From Arthrobacter sp. YD4 (lineage in GTDB: Bacteria; Actinomycetota; Actinomycetes; Actinomycetales; Micrococcaceae), in NCBI RefSeq assembly GCF_030410515.1, contig NZ_JAUHHD010000001.1, forward strand, positions 434,001 to 498,000: 64,000 nt of DNA, written 5' to 3'. Made by a program: the position numbers and the translations under genes. The notes under the pieces are model-generated. The model ran no database searches. It had not been told where the DNA came from and was given only the letters and a program-made list of their open reading frames with translations. Shown here piece by piece: positions 26,717 through 34,823 of this stretch (position 1 is the first letter of the stretch; each line of letters begins with the position of its first letter).

Positions 26717-28177
26717 CTAGACTTGCGCCGCCACCCCGCCGCGGGAAATCTCCACCATCTCGTCCCGGGGGACCACCTTGATGCGTTCGCGCCGGAGGCC
26801 CACGTCCGCAGCGCGGCCGCCCAGGTCCCGCTCGTGGGCATCCAGCGCCAGCCATCCCTCCCAGGTGGTGAAGCCGGTGCCGCGGCCTTCCAGCAGGGCA
26901 ACGATGGCGTCCGGGGCGGGTGCCGGGGCGGCCGGCAGGGTTTCCCGGTCCTCGAGCAGGAGGGTAATGGTCTCGAGGGCGTCGCCCTTGGTGTGGCCGA
27001 TCAGGCCCACCGGGCCGCGCTTGATCCAGCCGGTGGCGTAGAGGCCCGGCACGTGGGTGCCCGCGGCGTCCAGCACCCTGCCGCCGTCGTTCGGGATCAC
27101 TCCCTTGCTGTGATCGAAGTCCACCTCGGGGAGGGCAGAGCCGAAGTAGCCGATGGCGCGGTAGACGGCCTGGACCGGGTAGTCGACGAACTCGCCGGTG
27201 CCGCGGGCGTTGCCCGTGCCGTCGAGTTCGGTCCGTTCGAATCGGACCCCGGCTACCCGGCCCGGCGACGACGCGTCGGCTGTTTTCTCTCCGAGCACTT
27301 CCACCGGGCTGTGCAGGAAGTGCAGGTGCAGCCGGCGGGACGCCGTGAGTTCGGAGAGGTCCTCGGGCTGCTCGGCGATCCAGTTCGTCAGCGTGCCCAC
27401 CATGGTCTTGATCTGGTTGTTGGACTGGATTGCCTCGTCCGAGGCCTCATCGAACTCGAAGTCCTCCGCATACAGGACGATGTCCACGTCCTTCGAGTGG
27501 GAGAGTTCGCGCAGTTCCAGCGGGGTGAACTTCACCTGGGCGGGCCCGCGACGGCCGAAGACGTGCACGTCGGTGACCGGGGAGGCCTTGAGCCCGGCGT
27601 AGACGTTGTCCGGGATCTCGGTGACCAGGAGGTCGTCGGCGTGCTTGGACAGGATCCGGGCCACGTCCAGGGCCACGTTGCCGTTGCCGATCACCGCGAT
27701 TTCCTTGGCCTCCAACGGCCACTCCCGTGGCACGTCCGGGTGACCGTCGTACCAGGACACGAAGTCGGCGCCGCCGAAGGAGCCCTCCAGGTCGATGCCG
27801 GGGATGTTCAGGTCCGCGTCCTTAATCGCACCGGTGGCGAAGATGACCGCGTCGTAGTGCGTGCGCAGGTCCGCGAGGGTGAGGTCCGTACCGAAGTCGA
27901 CGTTGCCGAAGAAGCGGATGTCGCCGCGGTCCAGGACCTTGTGCAGGGCGTTGACGATCCCCTTGATCCGGGGGTGGTCCGGGGCCACGCCGTAGCGGAT
28001 CAGGCCGTAGGGCGCCGGGTACCGGTCGAAGAGGTCGATGCTGACGGTGAGCGCGCCGCTGGTGACGGCCTCGCTCTTGGTCAGGATGTCCGCGGCGTAG
28101 ACGCCGGCCGGACCGGCGCCGATCACGGCGACGCGGAGCGGACGGGCGGGGGTTCCTGCGGCGAGGGTTGCTGACAC
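26717..28177 (-). CDS. Ferredoxin-NADP+ reductase (copy 2), sulfur-island paralogue
   Basis: A 486-aa FprA-type flavoprotein, with GAGPAG near residue 20, VIGNGNVALDVARIL and the C-terminal GWIKRGPVGLIGHTKGDA motif. It should reduce ferredoxin for the sulfite reductase encoded upstream in the same island, while copy 1 (7548-8987) may be general purpose (inference). The block 27318-27847 is about 96% identical to 8131-8660 with an unchanged protein sequence, while both flanks diverge. The start is GTG 28177 with AAAGGA eight bases upstream; the frame stays open far upstream through cysG, but that extension is not coding here. Confidence 0.9.
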   Translation of the reverse strand: MSATLAAGTPARPLRVAVIGAGPAGVYAADILTKSEAVTSGALTVSIDLFDRYPAPYGLIRYGVAPDHPRIKGIVNALHKVLDRGDIRFFGNVDFGTDLTLADLRTHYDAVIFATGAIKDADLNIPGIDLEGSFGGADFVSWYDGHPDVPREWPLEAKEIAVIGNGNVALDVARILSKHADDLLVTEIPDNVYAGLKASPVTDVHVFGRRGPAQVKFTPLELRELSHSKDVDIVLYAEDFEFDEASDEAIQSNNQIKTMVGTLTNWIAEQPEDLSELTASRRLHLHFLHSPVEVLGEKTADASSPGRVAGVRFERTELDGTGNARGTGEFVDYPVQAVYRAIGYFGSALPEVDFDHSKGVIPNDGGRVLDAAGTHVPGLYATGWIKRGPVGLIGHTKGDALETITLLLEDRETLPAAPAPAPDAIVALLEGRGTGFTTWEGWLALDAHERDLGGRAADVGLRRERIKVVPRDEMVEISRGGVAAQV

Positions 28178-28221
28178 GGCTGTGTTCCTTTGGTTCGGGC
28201 GGTGGCTGGTTCCGGGCGTGC

Positions 28222-29490
28222 CTAGGGGGCGGGAACGCGCGGGGTGTTCGGGGTGGTGGTGCTGTAGTCCGCGGTCTTGAAGTGGGGCGGGGCGTAGGGG
28301 CTGACCCGGACGACGTCGCCGATGACCACGACGGCGGGGTTCGCCACCCCGGCGGCCTCCGCCTGGTCCGCGATGGTCCCTAGCGTCCCGATCGTGACCC
28401 GCTGGCTCGGCAGATAGCCGTTCTCCACGATGCCAACCGGCGTTGCTGCGGGCAAACCCGCCGCCGCAAGGGTGGCCGCGGAGTCGCGCAGCCGCCCGAC
28501 ACCCATGAGCAGGACGACGGTGTGGTCGGCCCGGGCCGGCACCTCGGCGAGTTCCTCGTGGCCGGTGACCACGCTGAAGCCCCTGGCCAGGCCCCGGTGG
28601 GTGACCGGGATGCCGGCGGCGGCGGGGACGGACACCGCAGAGGTCACTCCGGGGACCAGCTCGACATCCACGCCGTGCTGCCGGCAGTATTCGGCTTCCT
28701 CGCCGCCCCGGCCCAGGACGTACGGGTCGCCGCCCTTGAGCCGGACCACGCGGTGGCCGGCCAGTGCCTCGGACACGAGGATCCGGTTGATCTCGGCCTG
28801 CGGGACGGGGTGGTGGCCGGGGGTCTTGCCGACCTCCACCACGCGGACGTCGGGGGCGAGTTCGTCGAGCAGTTGCCGGGGCCCCAGCCGGTCGGTGACG
28901 ACGACGTCGGCCTGGCCCAGGAGGCGCCGGCCGCGGACGGTGATCAGGCCGGGGTCGCCGGGGCCACCGCCCACCAGGGCGACGGAGCCGCTGGCTGCGT
29001 CCGTCTGAACGCGGTGGCGGCGCAGCGGCAGGTCGCCGGTCTCCAGGGCGGTGGCGACGGCGTCCCGCAGCGCCATGGCCCGGCGCGGGTCTCCTCCGGC
29101 GTTGATGGCGATCTTGACGTCGTCCACGACGGCGACGGCGGGCGTCCAGGCGGCGGACGCCTCGTGGTCCGAGGCGTTGACGCACCAGGTCCGCTGCGCC
29201 TCGGCGTCGGCGGCGACCTGTGCGTCGACGGCCGGGTCGCCGGTGGCGGTCTGGATGAACCACGCGCCGTCGGCGTCGCCGGGGCGGTAGGGGCGGGCCT
29301 TCCAGGCCAGGAGGCCAGAGTCGGCCAGCTCCCGCACCCCGGTCCCGGCCTCGGGGGCGACGAGCGTGACCCGGGCGCCGGCGTCCAGCAGGCCCTTGGC
29401 GCGGCGGGCGGCGACGGGGCCTCCGCCCACCACGAGTACCGGGCGGCCGAGCAGGCGCAGTGCCGCGGGATAGATGTCCTGGATGGTCAT
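28222..29490 (-). CDS. cysG: Siroheme synthase: precorrin-2 dehydrogenase fused to uroporphyrinogen-III methyltransferase
   Basis: A 422-aa bifunctional enzyme. The N-terminal part (about 1-150) is the precorrin-2 dehydrogenase: VLVVGGGPVAARRAKGLLDAGA. The C-terminal part (about 165-410) is the SAM-dependent methyltransferase: VALVGGGPGDPGLITVRGR, RLKGGDPYVLGRGGEE and VTGHEELAEV. It makes sirohydrochlorin for the sulfite reductase; iron insertion may need the CbiX/SirB-like protein at 38451. It lies between the ABC transporter and fprA copy 2, all on the minus strand. Start ATG 29490 fits the homologous N-terminus, although the ribosome site is weak. Confidence 0.92.
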   Translation of the reverse strand: MTIQDIYPAALRLLGRPVLVVGGGPVAARRAKGLLDAGARVTLVAPEAGTGVRELADSGLLAWKARPYRPGDADGAWFIQTATGDPAVDAQVAADAEAQRTWCVNASDHEASAAWTPAVAVVDDVKIAINAGGDPRRAMALRDAVATALETGDLPLRRHRVQTDAASGSVALVGGGPGDPGLITVRGRRLLGQADVVVTDRLGPRQLLDELAPDVRVVEVGKTPGHHPVPQAEINRILVSEALAGHRVVRLKGGDPYVLGRGGEEAEYCRQHGVDVELVPGVTSAVSVPAAAGIPVTHRGLARGFSVVTGHEELAEVPARADHTVVLLMGVGRLRDSAATLAAAGLPAATPVGIVENGYLPSQRVTIGTLGTIADQAEAAGVANPAVVVIGDVVRVSPYAPPHFKTADYSTTTPNTPRVPAP

Positions 29491-29564
29491 GCGTCGAGGG
29501 TAGGGCGGGGCCGGGCGGGCCGACCAGCGGCCGGGAAACACCGGTTCATGCGAGGTCACGGGGC

Positions 29565-29604
29565 GTCATCTGGGCTGTCATCTCTGGTCCGTCATCTCTG
29601 GGCT
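29565..29604. repeat. Three tandem ~14-bp units between cysG and the ABC permease
   Basis: GTCATCTGGGCT (29565-29576), GTCATCTCTGGTCC (29577-29590) and GTCATCTCTGGGCT (29591-29604) are head-to-tail. They start eight bases past the permease stop. They could be slippage products or a binding array in front of cysG. Confidence 0.5.
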
Positions 29605-29611
29605 GGCGGAG

Positions 29612-30544
29612 TCAGCGGGTACTGCCGGCCAGGAGCCCCCGGCGGCGGAGCAGGTGCTTCTCCACCGGGGCGAAGACCAGCAGTTCCACCAGGATGCCGA
29701 TGGCGAGGATGAGCAGGATCGCGGCGAGGACCACCGTCATGTCCGCGAGATCGCGGCCCTGGTTGAGCAGGGAGCCCAGGCCGAAGCCCATGCTGCCGCC
29801 CACGGTGATGATTTCGGCGGCCATCAGCGAGCGCCAGGAGAAGGCCCAGCCCTGTTTGAGCCCGCCCAGATAGCCGGGGAGGGCGGCGGGCAGGATGATC
29901 CGGAGGGTCAGGTCCAGCCGGGAGGCGCCAAGGACGGTGCCGACGCGGCGGTACTGCGGCGGGATCTGGTCGACGCCGGAAATCAGGCCGTTGATGATCG
30001 ACGGGATGGCGCCCATGAGGACCACGAAGTACACGGTGGCGTCGCTGAGGCCGAACCAGATGATGGCCGCCGGCACCCATGCCACCGAGGGCAGGACCTG
30101 CAGTCCGGAGATCAGCGGACCGAAGGCGCGCCGGAGCGGGGTCACCTGGGCGAGCAGCAGGCCCAGCGGCGTCGCGATGAGCACGCTGATGACGAACCCT
30201 GCGGCGCCACGCTGCAGGGAGGTGGCCACGGCCTGTTGCAGGGTGGCCTCGCCCCAGAGGGCACCAAGCTGCCCGGCGACGTCGAGCGGACCGGGGACCA
30301 GGTCGCGGCGTTTGATGCCGAGCCAGATGTAGGCCTGCCAGGCCAGGAGGAGCACGGCGAGCGCGGCCATCGGCAGCAGCACCCGTGACCAGTCGATGCG
30401 GGCGGTCCGGGCAGCGGCGGACTGCAGCGAGTCCAGGCCGGCCTCCAACTGTCGGAGGTCCTCGACGCCGGGACGGACAGTCTCCTCCTGGGCGGCGGAA
30501 GGGAGGGTGGCAGCTTCGGGGGCGGCGGTGTGGCTAGTGGGCAT
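29612..30544 (-). CDS. ABC transporter permease, SsuC type
   Basis: A 310-aa inner-membrane permease of an aliphatic-sulfonate/taurine-type importer. About six hydrophobic segments follow a hydrophilic N-terminus of roughly 50 residues; the EAA loop reads GTVLGASRLDLTLRIILPAALP. It completes a binding-protein/ATPase/permease set (29612-32464). The ATG at 30544 lies inside the ATPase gene, an 11-base overlap implying coupled translation. Position within the cys genes suggests an organosulfur or sulfate-analogue substrate (inference). Confidence 0.88.
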   Translation of the reverse strand: MPTSHTAAPEAATLPSAAQEETVRPGVEDLRQLEAGLDSLQSAAARTARIDWSRVLLPMAALAVLLLAWQAYIWLGIKRRDLVPGPLDVAGQLGALWGEATLQQAVATSLQRGAAGFVISVLIATPLGLLLAQVTPLRRAFGPLISGLQVLPSVAWVPAAIIWFGLSDATVYFVVLMGAIPSIINGLISGVDQIPPQYRRVGTVLGASRLDLTLRIILPAALPGYLGGLKQGWAFSWRSLMAAEIITVGGSMGFGLGSLLNQGRDLADMTVVLAAILLILAIGILVELLVFAPVEKHLLRRRGLLAGSTR

Positions 30545-31259
30545 GGCGGCGGATCTCCTCGCGTAGCCGGGCGGTGATGGCGCTGGTGAGCTGTCCGGCC
30601 AGTCCGGGGTTGGTGCGGTGTTCCGCGGTGACCTGCCACTCCTGGACCACCCGGCCCGGGCGGGAGGAGAGCAGCAGGACCCGCTGGCCCAGCCGCACCG
30701 CCTCGCCGACGTTGTGGGTGACGAAGATGATGGTCCGGCCGGTTTCGTGCCAGACGCGTTCCAGTTCGTCGTGCAGCAGGTCCCGGGTGATGGCGTCGAG
30801 TGCGGCAAAGGGTTCGTCCATCAGCAGCAACGGCCGGTCCTGGGCCAGCGCCCGGGCCAGGGCCACCCGTTGGCGCATGCCGCCGGAGAGCTCGTGCGGG
30901 CGTTTGCCGCCCGCGCCGGAGAGATGCACCAGGTCCAGCAGTTCCCCGGCCGTCCGGCGGCGTTCCGCTTTCCCCACGCCGCGGAGCGTGAGGGCCAGTT
31001 CGACGTTTTCCCGGGCGGTGAGCCAGGGAAACAGGGCCGCGTCCTGGAACATGAACGCCGCCCCGTCGCTGGGCACCTCGAGGGCGCCGGCGGTGGGGGC
31101 TTCCAGCCCGGCGATGACGTTCAGCAGGGTGGATTTCCCGCAGCCCGAGGCTCCCAGCAGCGCCACGAACTCACCGGCGCCGATGCTGGCGTTCACGCCT
31201 TCCAGGACGGGCGCGCCGTCGTCGAAAGTCTTTCCGAGGTTTTCCAGCAGTACCGGCAT
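30534..31259 (-). CDS. ABC transporter ATP-binding protein, SsuB type
   Basis: A 241-aa ATPase. Walker A is GASGCGKST (about residues 35-43), Q-loop FMFQDAALFPWLT, signature LSGGMRQRVALARAL, Walker B LLLMDEPFAALD and the switch His in FVTHNVGEAVRL. The FQDAALFPW stretch and overall length fit the SsuB/TauB group. It powers the permease whose gene it overlaps. ATG 31259 follows GGGAG at about nine bases; 38 bases separate it from the binding-protein stop. Confidence 0.92.
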   Translation of the reverse strand: MPVLLENLGKTFDDGAPVLEGVNASIGAGEFVALLGASGCGKSTLLNVIAGLEAPTAGALEVPSDGAAFMFQDAALFPWLTARENVELALTLRGVGKAERRRTAGELLDLVHLSGAGGKRPHELSGGMRQRVALARALAQDRPLLLMDEPFAALDAITRDLLHDELERVWHETGRTIIFVTHNVGEAVRLGQRVLLLSSRPGRVVQEWQVTAEHRTNPGLAGQLTSAITARLREEIRRHAH

Positions 31260-31297
31260 AAGGAGGTCTCCCTTGGTTGCGGTGGGGGCCGGGGCGG

Positions 31298-32464
31298 TCA
31301 GTCCTTGCCCAGGCCCCGGGCGGACACGTGGGTGGTGGAGACGGCGTTGAGCGCCGTCAGGTCGAAGATGCCGGTGATGTCCGCGGGTTTGGTGATGCCC
31401 GCGTCCGCCCCGTCCTGCAGCAGCTTCGGGTAGGTGCCGGCGAGCGGGTCGACGGTGAAGACGATGTTCCGCAGGGAGCGGTCCACGACGTCGGCGGGCA
31501 GCTCGGCACCGCCGGCGTCCTTGAGCGCGGCGTTCAGGGCACCGGCCTTCTCCTCGGCGGGGGCGTGCTGCAGCCAGTCCACGGCCTGGACGTGGCCCTT
31601 GAGCAGGGCCTTGACCGTGTCCGGGTGGGCCGCGGCGTAGGCCTTGTTGACGATCAGCACGGTGGTGGGGAACTGTCCCGGGGCGCCGGACAGCGAGCCA
31701 TCCCAAAGATCCTTCTCGTCCACCAGGACCTTGGCGCCGGCCTGCAGCACCAGTCGGGACGCCCAGGGTTCGGGCAGCCAGGCGCCGTCGAGCTTTCCGG
31801 CCTGGAACAGCTTCAGGGTCTGGGCGTTCTCGGTGGGGTTGATGGTGACGTCGCCGCCGCCGTCGGGGCTGACGTGGAAGCCTTGTTTGCCGAGCCAGGC
31901 CCGGAGCGCCACGTCCTGGGTGCCGCCCAGCTGCGGGGTGGCGAGCGTCTTTCCGCGCAGCTGGTCCGGGGAGCTGATGTCCGGCCGTACCACCAGTTGG
32001 GCGCCACCGGAGGCGGCACCGGCGACGATGCTGATGGATTCGCCCTTGCTCTTGACGAAGGAGTTGATCGCCGGGCTGGGGCCAATGTAGGTGGCGTCGA
32101 TGGCGCCGGCATTGAGGGCCTCGATGGCGGCGGGGCCGGCGTTGAAGACCTGGGTGCTGAGCCTGGTCTGGCCGAGGCTTGCGGCGATGAAGCCCTTGCT
32201 GACGCCGATCAGGGCGGCCCCGTGGGTGACGTTGCCGAAGTAGCCGAGTTTGAGTTCGGCCGCGGGGGTGCCGCCGACCGTGCCGGCGTCCGGGGCCGGG
32301 CCGCGGCTGACGGTGGAGGCGACGGCGGCCCCGGCACCGATCAGGAGTGCGAGCCCGACGGCGAGGCCCACCTCGAGGCCGCGGCGGCGCCTGGTCTTTT
32401 GGTGCCGGGAGGGGCCCGGTTCACCGGCAACGATCCGGGTGGTCCCGGGCTGTGAGCTTGTCAT
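31298..32464 (-). CDS. ABC transporter substrate-binding protein, SsuA type, without a lipobox
   Basis: A 388-aa binding protein of the aliphatic sulfonate family, with LKLGYFGNVTHGAALIGV, IDATYIGPSPAINSF and LDGAWLPEPWASRLV. Unlike the binding protein at 823 it has no lipobox Cys: the N-terminus is 28 hydrophilic, Arg-rich residues, a membrane segment (about 29-50) and a Gly/Pro linker. It is therefore probably tethered by an uncleaved helix, or secreted. It heads a three-gene importer set inside the sulfur island. Sulfonate is favoured by context, but sulfate esters or other ligands remain possible. Confidence 0.85.
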   Translation of the reverse strand: MTSSQPGTTRIVAGEPGPSRHQKTRRRRGLEVGLAVGLALLIGAGAAVASTVSRGPAPDAGTVGGTPAAELKLGYFGNVTHGAALIGVSKGFIAASLGQTRLSTQVFNAGPAAIEALNAGAIDATYIGPSPAINSFVKSKGESISIVAGAASGGAQLVVRPDISSPDQLRGKTLATPQLGGTQDVALRAWLGKQGFHVSPDGGGDVTINPTENAQTLKLFQAGKLDGAWLPEPWASRLVLQAGAKVLVDEKDLWDGSLSGAPGQFPTTVLIVNKAYAAAHPDTVKALLKGHVQAVDWLQHAPAEEKAGALNAALKDAGGAELPADVVDRSLRNIVFTVDPLAGTYPKLLQDGADAGITKPADITGIFDLTALNAVSTTHVSARGLGKD

Positions 32465-32565
32465 GGCTTCACCCTAGGGAGCCGTCCGAACCGGGTTCAA
32501 TGGTCCGGAAACCGGGGGTCACGGGGGTTCACGCGGCGTCACACTGGGGTCGCAACGGGCAGATG

Positions 32566-33315
32566 TCAGTCCTCGGGGCGCGTAGGGAAGCTCGGTGAAT
32601 AGCGGGTCCAGAGGCCGAAGTAGCGGCGGCCGCTGCGGACCAGGGCGACGGCGAGGTACGCGACGGCGGCGAGCGCGCCGAGCCCGACGGTGACCGGCGC
32701 CGGGGCGGTCAGGGTTCCGGCGACGGCGGCGGTCAGGAGGCCCGCGAGCGCGGCGTTGACGGCGGCGATGAAGACCATGCTGCTGCCCAGGAACTGGCTG
32801 GCGTGCCTCCGGTTGCGGAAGAAGAAATAGGTCTGCTCGGAGCCGGGCCGGTCGTCGTGCGGGGAGGACATCAGGTACGGCGCCAGTCCGGGGTCCAGGC
32901 CGAGGTACCCGGCCCGGATCCGGTTCATGGCGATCACGTACATCAGGTCCTCGATGCCGACGTTCATGACGCGGACCTGGGTGAGGACTCCCACCAGCGT
33001 TACGAAGCCAAGGACCGAGAGCTCGAACACCGGGAACAGCCCGGTGAACCCCGTCGCCTGGCCCACCAGGGCCAGGCTGAGCAGCCCGGCGGAGGTCAGC
33101 GTGAGGAACATGCTGATCCGGGTCAGCACCTCGCTCTGGGTGGTGCTTCGGGAGGCCAGCAGGCTCCAGTGTTCGGTGGCGAGCAGTTGCGCCCGCACCG
33201 CGGGCGGCGGCCCGGCGGGTTCAACGGCGTGGCCGGGTTCGGGTCCAGGGCCGCGCTCGGGCGCAGGGCCGGGGTCCGGCGCTGGGGCCGGGGTGGGAGC
33301 CGTGTTCTCCGGCAT
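32566..33315 (-). CDS. Hypothetical membrane protein of the sulfur island
   Basis: A 249-aa protein I do not recognise. The first 45 residues are Pro/Ala/Gly-rich with a PxPGP pattern. Two membrane segments (about 75-122) precede a cytosolic or external stretch containing MNVGIEDLMYVIAMNRIRAGYL and SEQTYFFFRNRR, and two more membrane segments (about 183-228) follow. It lies 77 bases after cysN and about 100 bases before the ABC importer, in the same direction, so co-transcription is possible. A role in sulfur metabolism is not indicated by its sequence. Confidence 0.65.
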   Translation of the reverse strand: MPENTAPTPAPAPDPGPAPERGPGPEPGHAVEPAGPPPAVRAQLLATEHWSLLASRSTTQSEVLTRISMFLTLTSAGLLSLALVGQATGFTGLFPVFELSVLGFVTLVGVLTQVRVMNVGIEDLMYVIAMNRIRAGYLGLDPGLAPYLMSSPHDDRPGSEQTYFFFRNRRHASQFLGSSMVFIAAVNAALAGLLTAAVAGTLTAPAPVTVGLGALAAVAYLAVALVRSGRRYFGLWTRYSPSFPTRPED

Positions 33316-33392
33316 GGCGCCTATTGTCCTCCGCCGGTTTGGCGGCGGCTAGGGTCGTTGGGCGCCGCCTCCGCCGAAGCTCAGATCGCGGC

Positions 33393-34823
33393 TCAGATGC
33401 TGTAGCGCTCGTCCTCGTGGTCGCCAGGGTGGTCCCGGACCAGTCCCGCGGCGAGGGTGTTGCCGTCCCGAGGGTCGATCACCAGGAACGCACCGGTCCG
33501 CCGGTGGTGCTGGTAGTTCTCCAGCGGCAAGGCGGCGGCAAGCCGGAGCTGGGCGTGGCCGATGTCGTTGAGTTCCAGCGTGGAGGCCGGTTCCACCCGG
33601 AAGCTGCCGAGGTCCAGCCTGCCGGTAACGTTCCGGACCAGGGCCTGGACCGTGCGGGTGCCGTGTTTGACCAGCACCTTGGCGCCCTCGCGGAGGGGCT
33701 TAGGCGAGAGCCAGCAGAGCGAGGCGTAGAGGTCGGCGGTGGACTTGGATATCGTTCCGGCGGCCGCGATCGTGTCGCCGCGGGCGACGTCGAACTCGTC
33801 CGCCAGCCGCAGCGCCACCGACTGCGGCGCCACAGCCTCCGTGAGCTGCCGGCCGGCGAAGTCGATTCCGGTCACCGTGGTGTTCCGCGGCGCCTGCCCG
33901 GGCGTCAGGACGCTGACCGGGTCGCCGAGCTTGACCGCGCCCTCGGTGATCTGGCCGGCGTAGGCCCGGTAGTCGCGGTACGCGCCGGGGTTGAGGCCGC
34001 GGGCGAGCGAGTCGGGGGCCAGCGCCCCCTGCGGCCGAACTACCAGCTGGACCGGGAAGCGGAAGCTTTCCAGGTGGGTTTCGATCTCATCGGCGGCCGG
34101 GAGGGTCTCAAGGATCTCCAGCAGCGCCGGTCCGCGGTACCAGGGGGTGCGCGTGGACCGGTCGACGACGTTGTCGCCGTCGAGCGCGGACACCGGCACC
34201 ACCAGCAGTCCGGAACCGTCCCCGTCCCCCAGCCCCAGTTCGCGGCCCATGTGCTGCACCTCGTCCTCGATGGCGCGGAAGACGTCCTCACTGAATTCCA
34301 CCAGGTCGATCTTGTTCACCGCTACGATCACGTGCGGCACCCGCAGCAGGTGCAGCACGGACAGGTGCCGTCGGGTCTGTTCCAGGACGCCCTTGCGGGC
34401 ATCGATGAGGACCACGACGGCGTCGGCGGTGGAGGCTCCGGTCACCGTGTTCCGGGTGTACTGCACGTGCCCGGGGCAGTCGGCGAGGATGAAGCTGCGC
34501 CGGTCGGTGGCGAAGTAGCGGTAGGCGACGTCGATGGTGATGCCCTGTTCCCGCTCGGCGCGCAGCCCGTCGGTCAGCAGGGCGAGGTCGATCCGTTGCC
34601 CTCCGGACTCCCCGTCCGCCGCGCCGAAGCCGCGGTCCGCGGAGGTGCGGGCGACGGCGTCGAGCTGGTCGGCGAGGATGGCTTTCGAATCGTGCAGGAG
34701 CCGGCCCACCAGGGTGGACTTGCCGTCGTCGACCGAGCCGGCGGTGGCGAAACGGAACAGCGAGGCGGAGGCGAGACCCAGGTCTGCGGCGGCGGCATCC
34801 TGGGTGGCGGGAATGGTGCTCAT
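33393..34823 (-). CDS. cysN: Sulfate adenylyltransferase GTPase subunit (large subunit)
   Basis: A 476-aa elongation-factor-like GTPase that drives ATP sulfurylase. G1 reads GSVDDGKSTLVGRLL, G3 DCPGH, G4 NKIDL, followed by two beta-barrel domains. It pairs with CysD to convert sulfate and ATP to adenylyl sulfate. There is no fused APS kinase domain, consistent with the APS-type reductase in this cluster. Its start ATG overlaps the last base of the cysD stop (TAATG), indicating coupled translation. Length matches stand-alone CysN. Confidence 0.95.
   Translation of the reverse strand: MSTIPATQDAAAADLGLASASLFRFATAGSVDDGKSTLVGRLLHDSKAILADQLDAVARTSADRGFGAADGESGGQRIDLALLTDGLRAEREQGITIDVAYRYFATDRRSFILADCPGHVQYTRNTVTGASTADAVVVLIDARKGVLEQTRRHLSVLHLLRVPHVIVAVNKIDLVEFSEDVFRAIEDEVQHMGRELGLGDGDGSGLLVVPVSALDGDNVVDRSTRTPWYRGPALLEILETLPAADEIETHLESFRFPVQLVVRPQGALAPDSLARGLNPGAYRDYRAYAGQITEGAVKLGDPVSVLTPGQAPRNTTVTGIDFAGRQLTEAVAPQSVALRLADEFDVARGDTIAAAGTISKSTADLYASLCWLSPKPLREGAKVLVKHGTRTVQALVRNVTGRLDLGSFRVEPASTLELNDIGHAQLRLAAALPLENYQHHRRTGAFLVIDPRDGNTLAAGLVRDHPGDHEDERYSI

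Noticed and set aside
28178..29263. In-frame upstream extension of fprA copy 2 running through cysG
   Set aside because: It is open only because of GC-rich codon bias; GTG 28177 has its own ribosome site and matches the N-terminus of copy 1, while cysG is clearly real in another frame.
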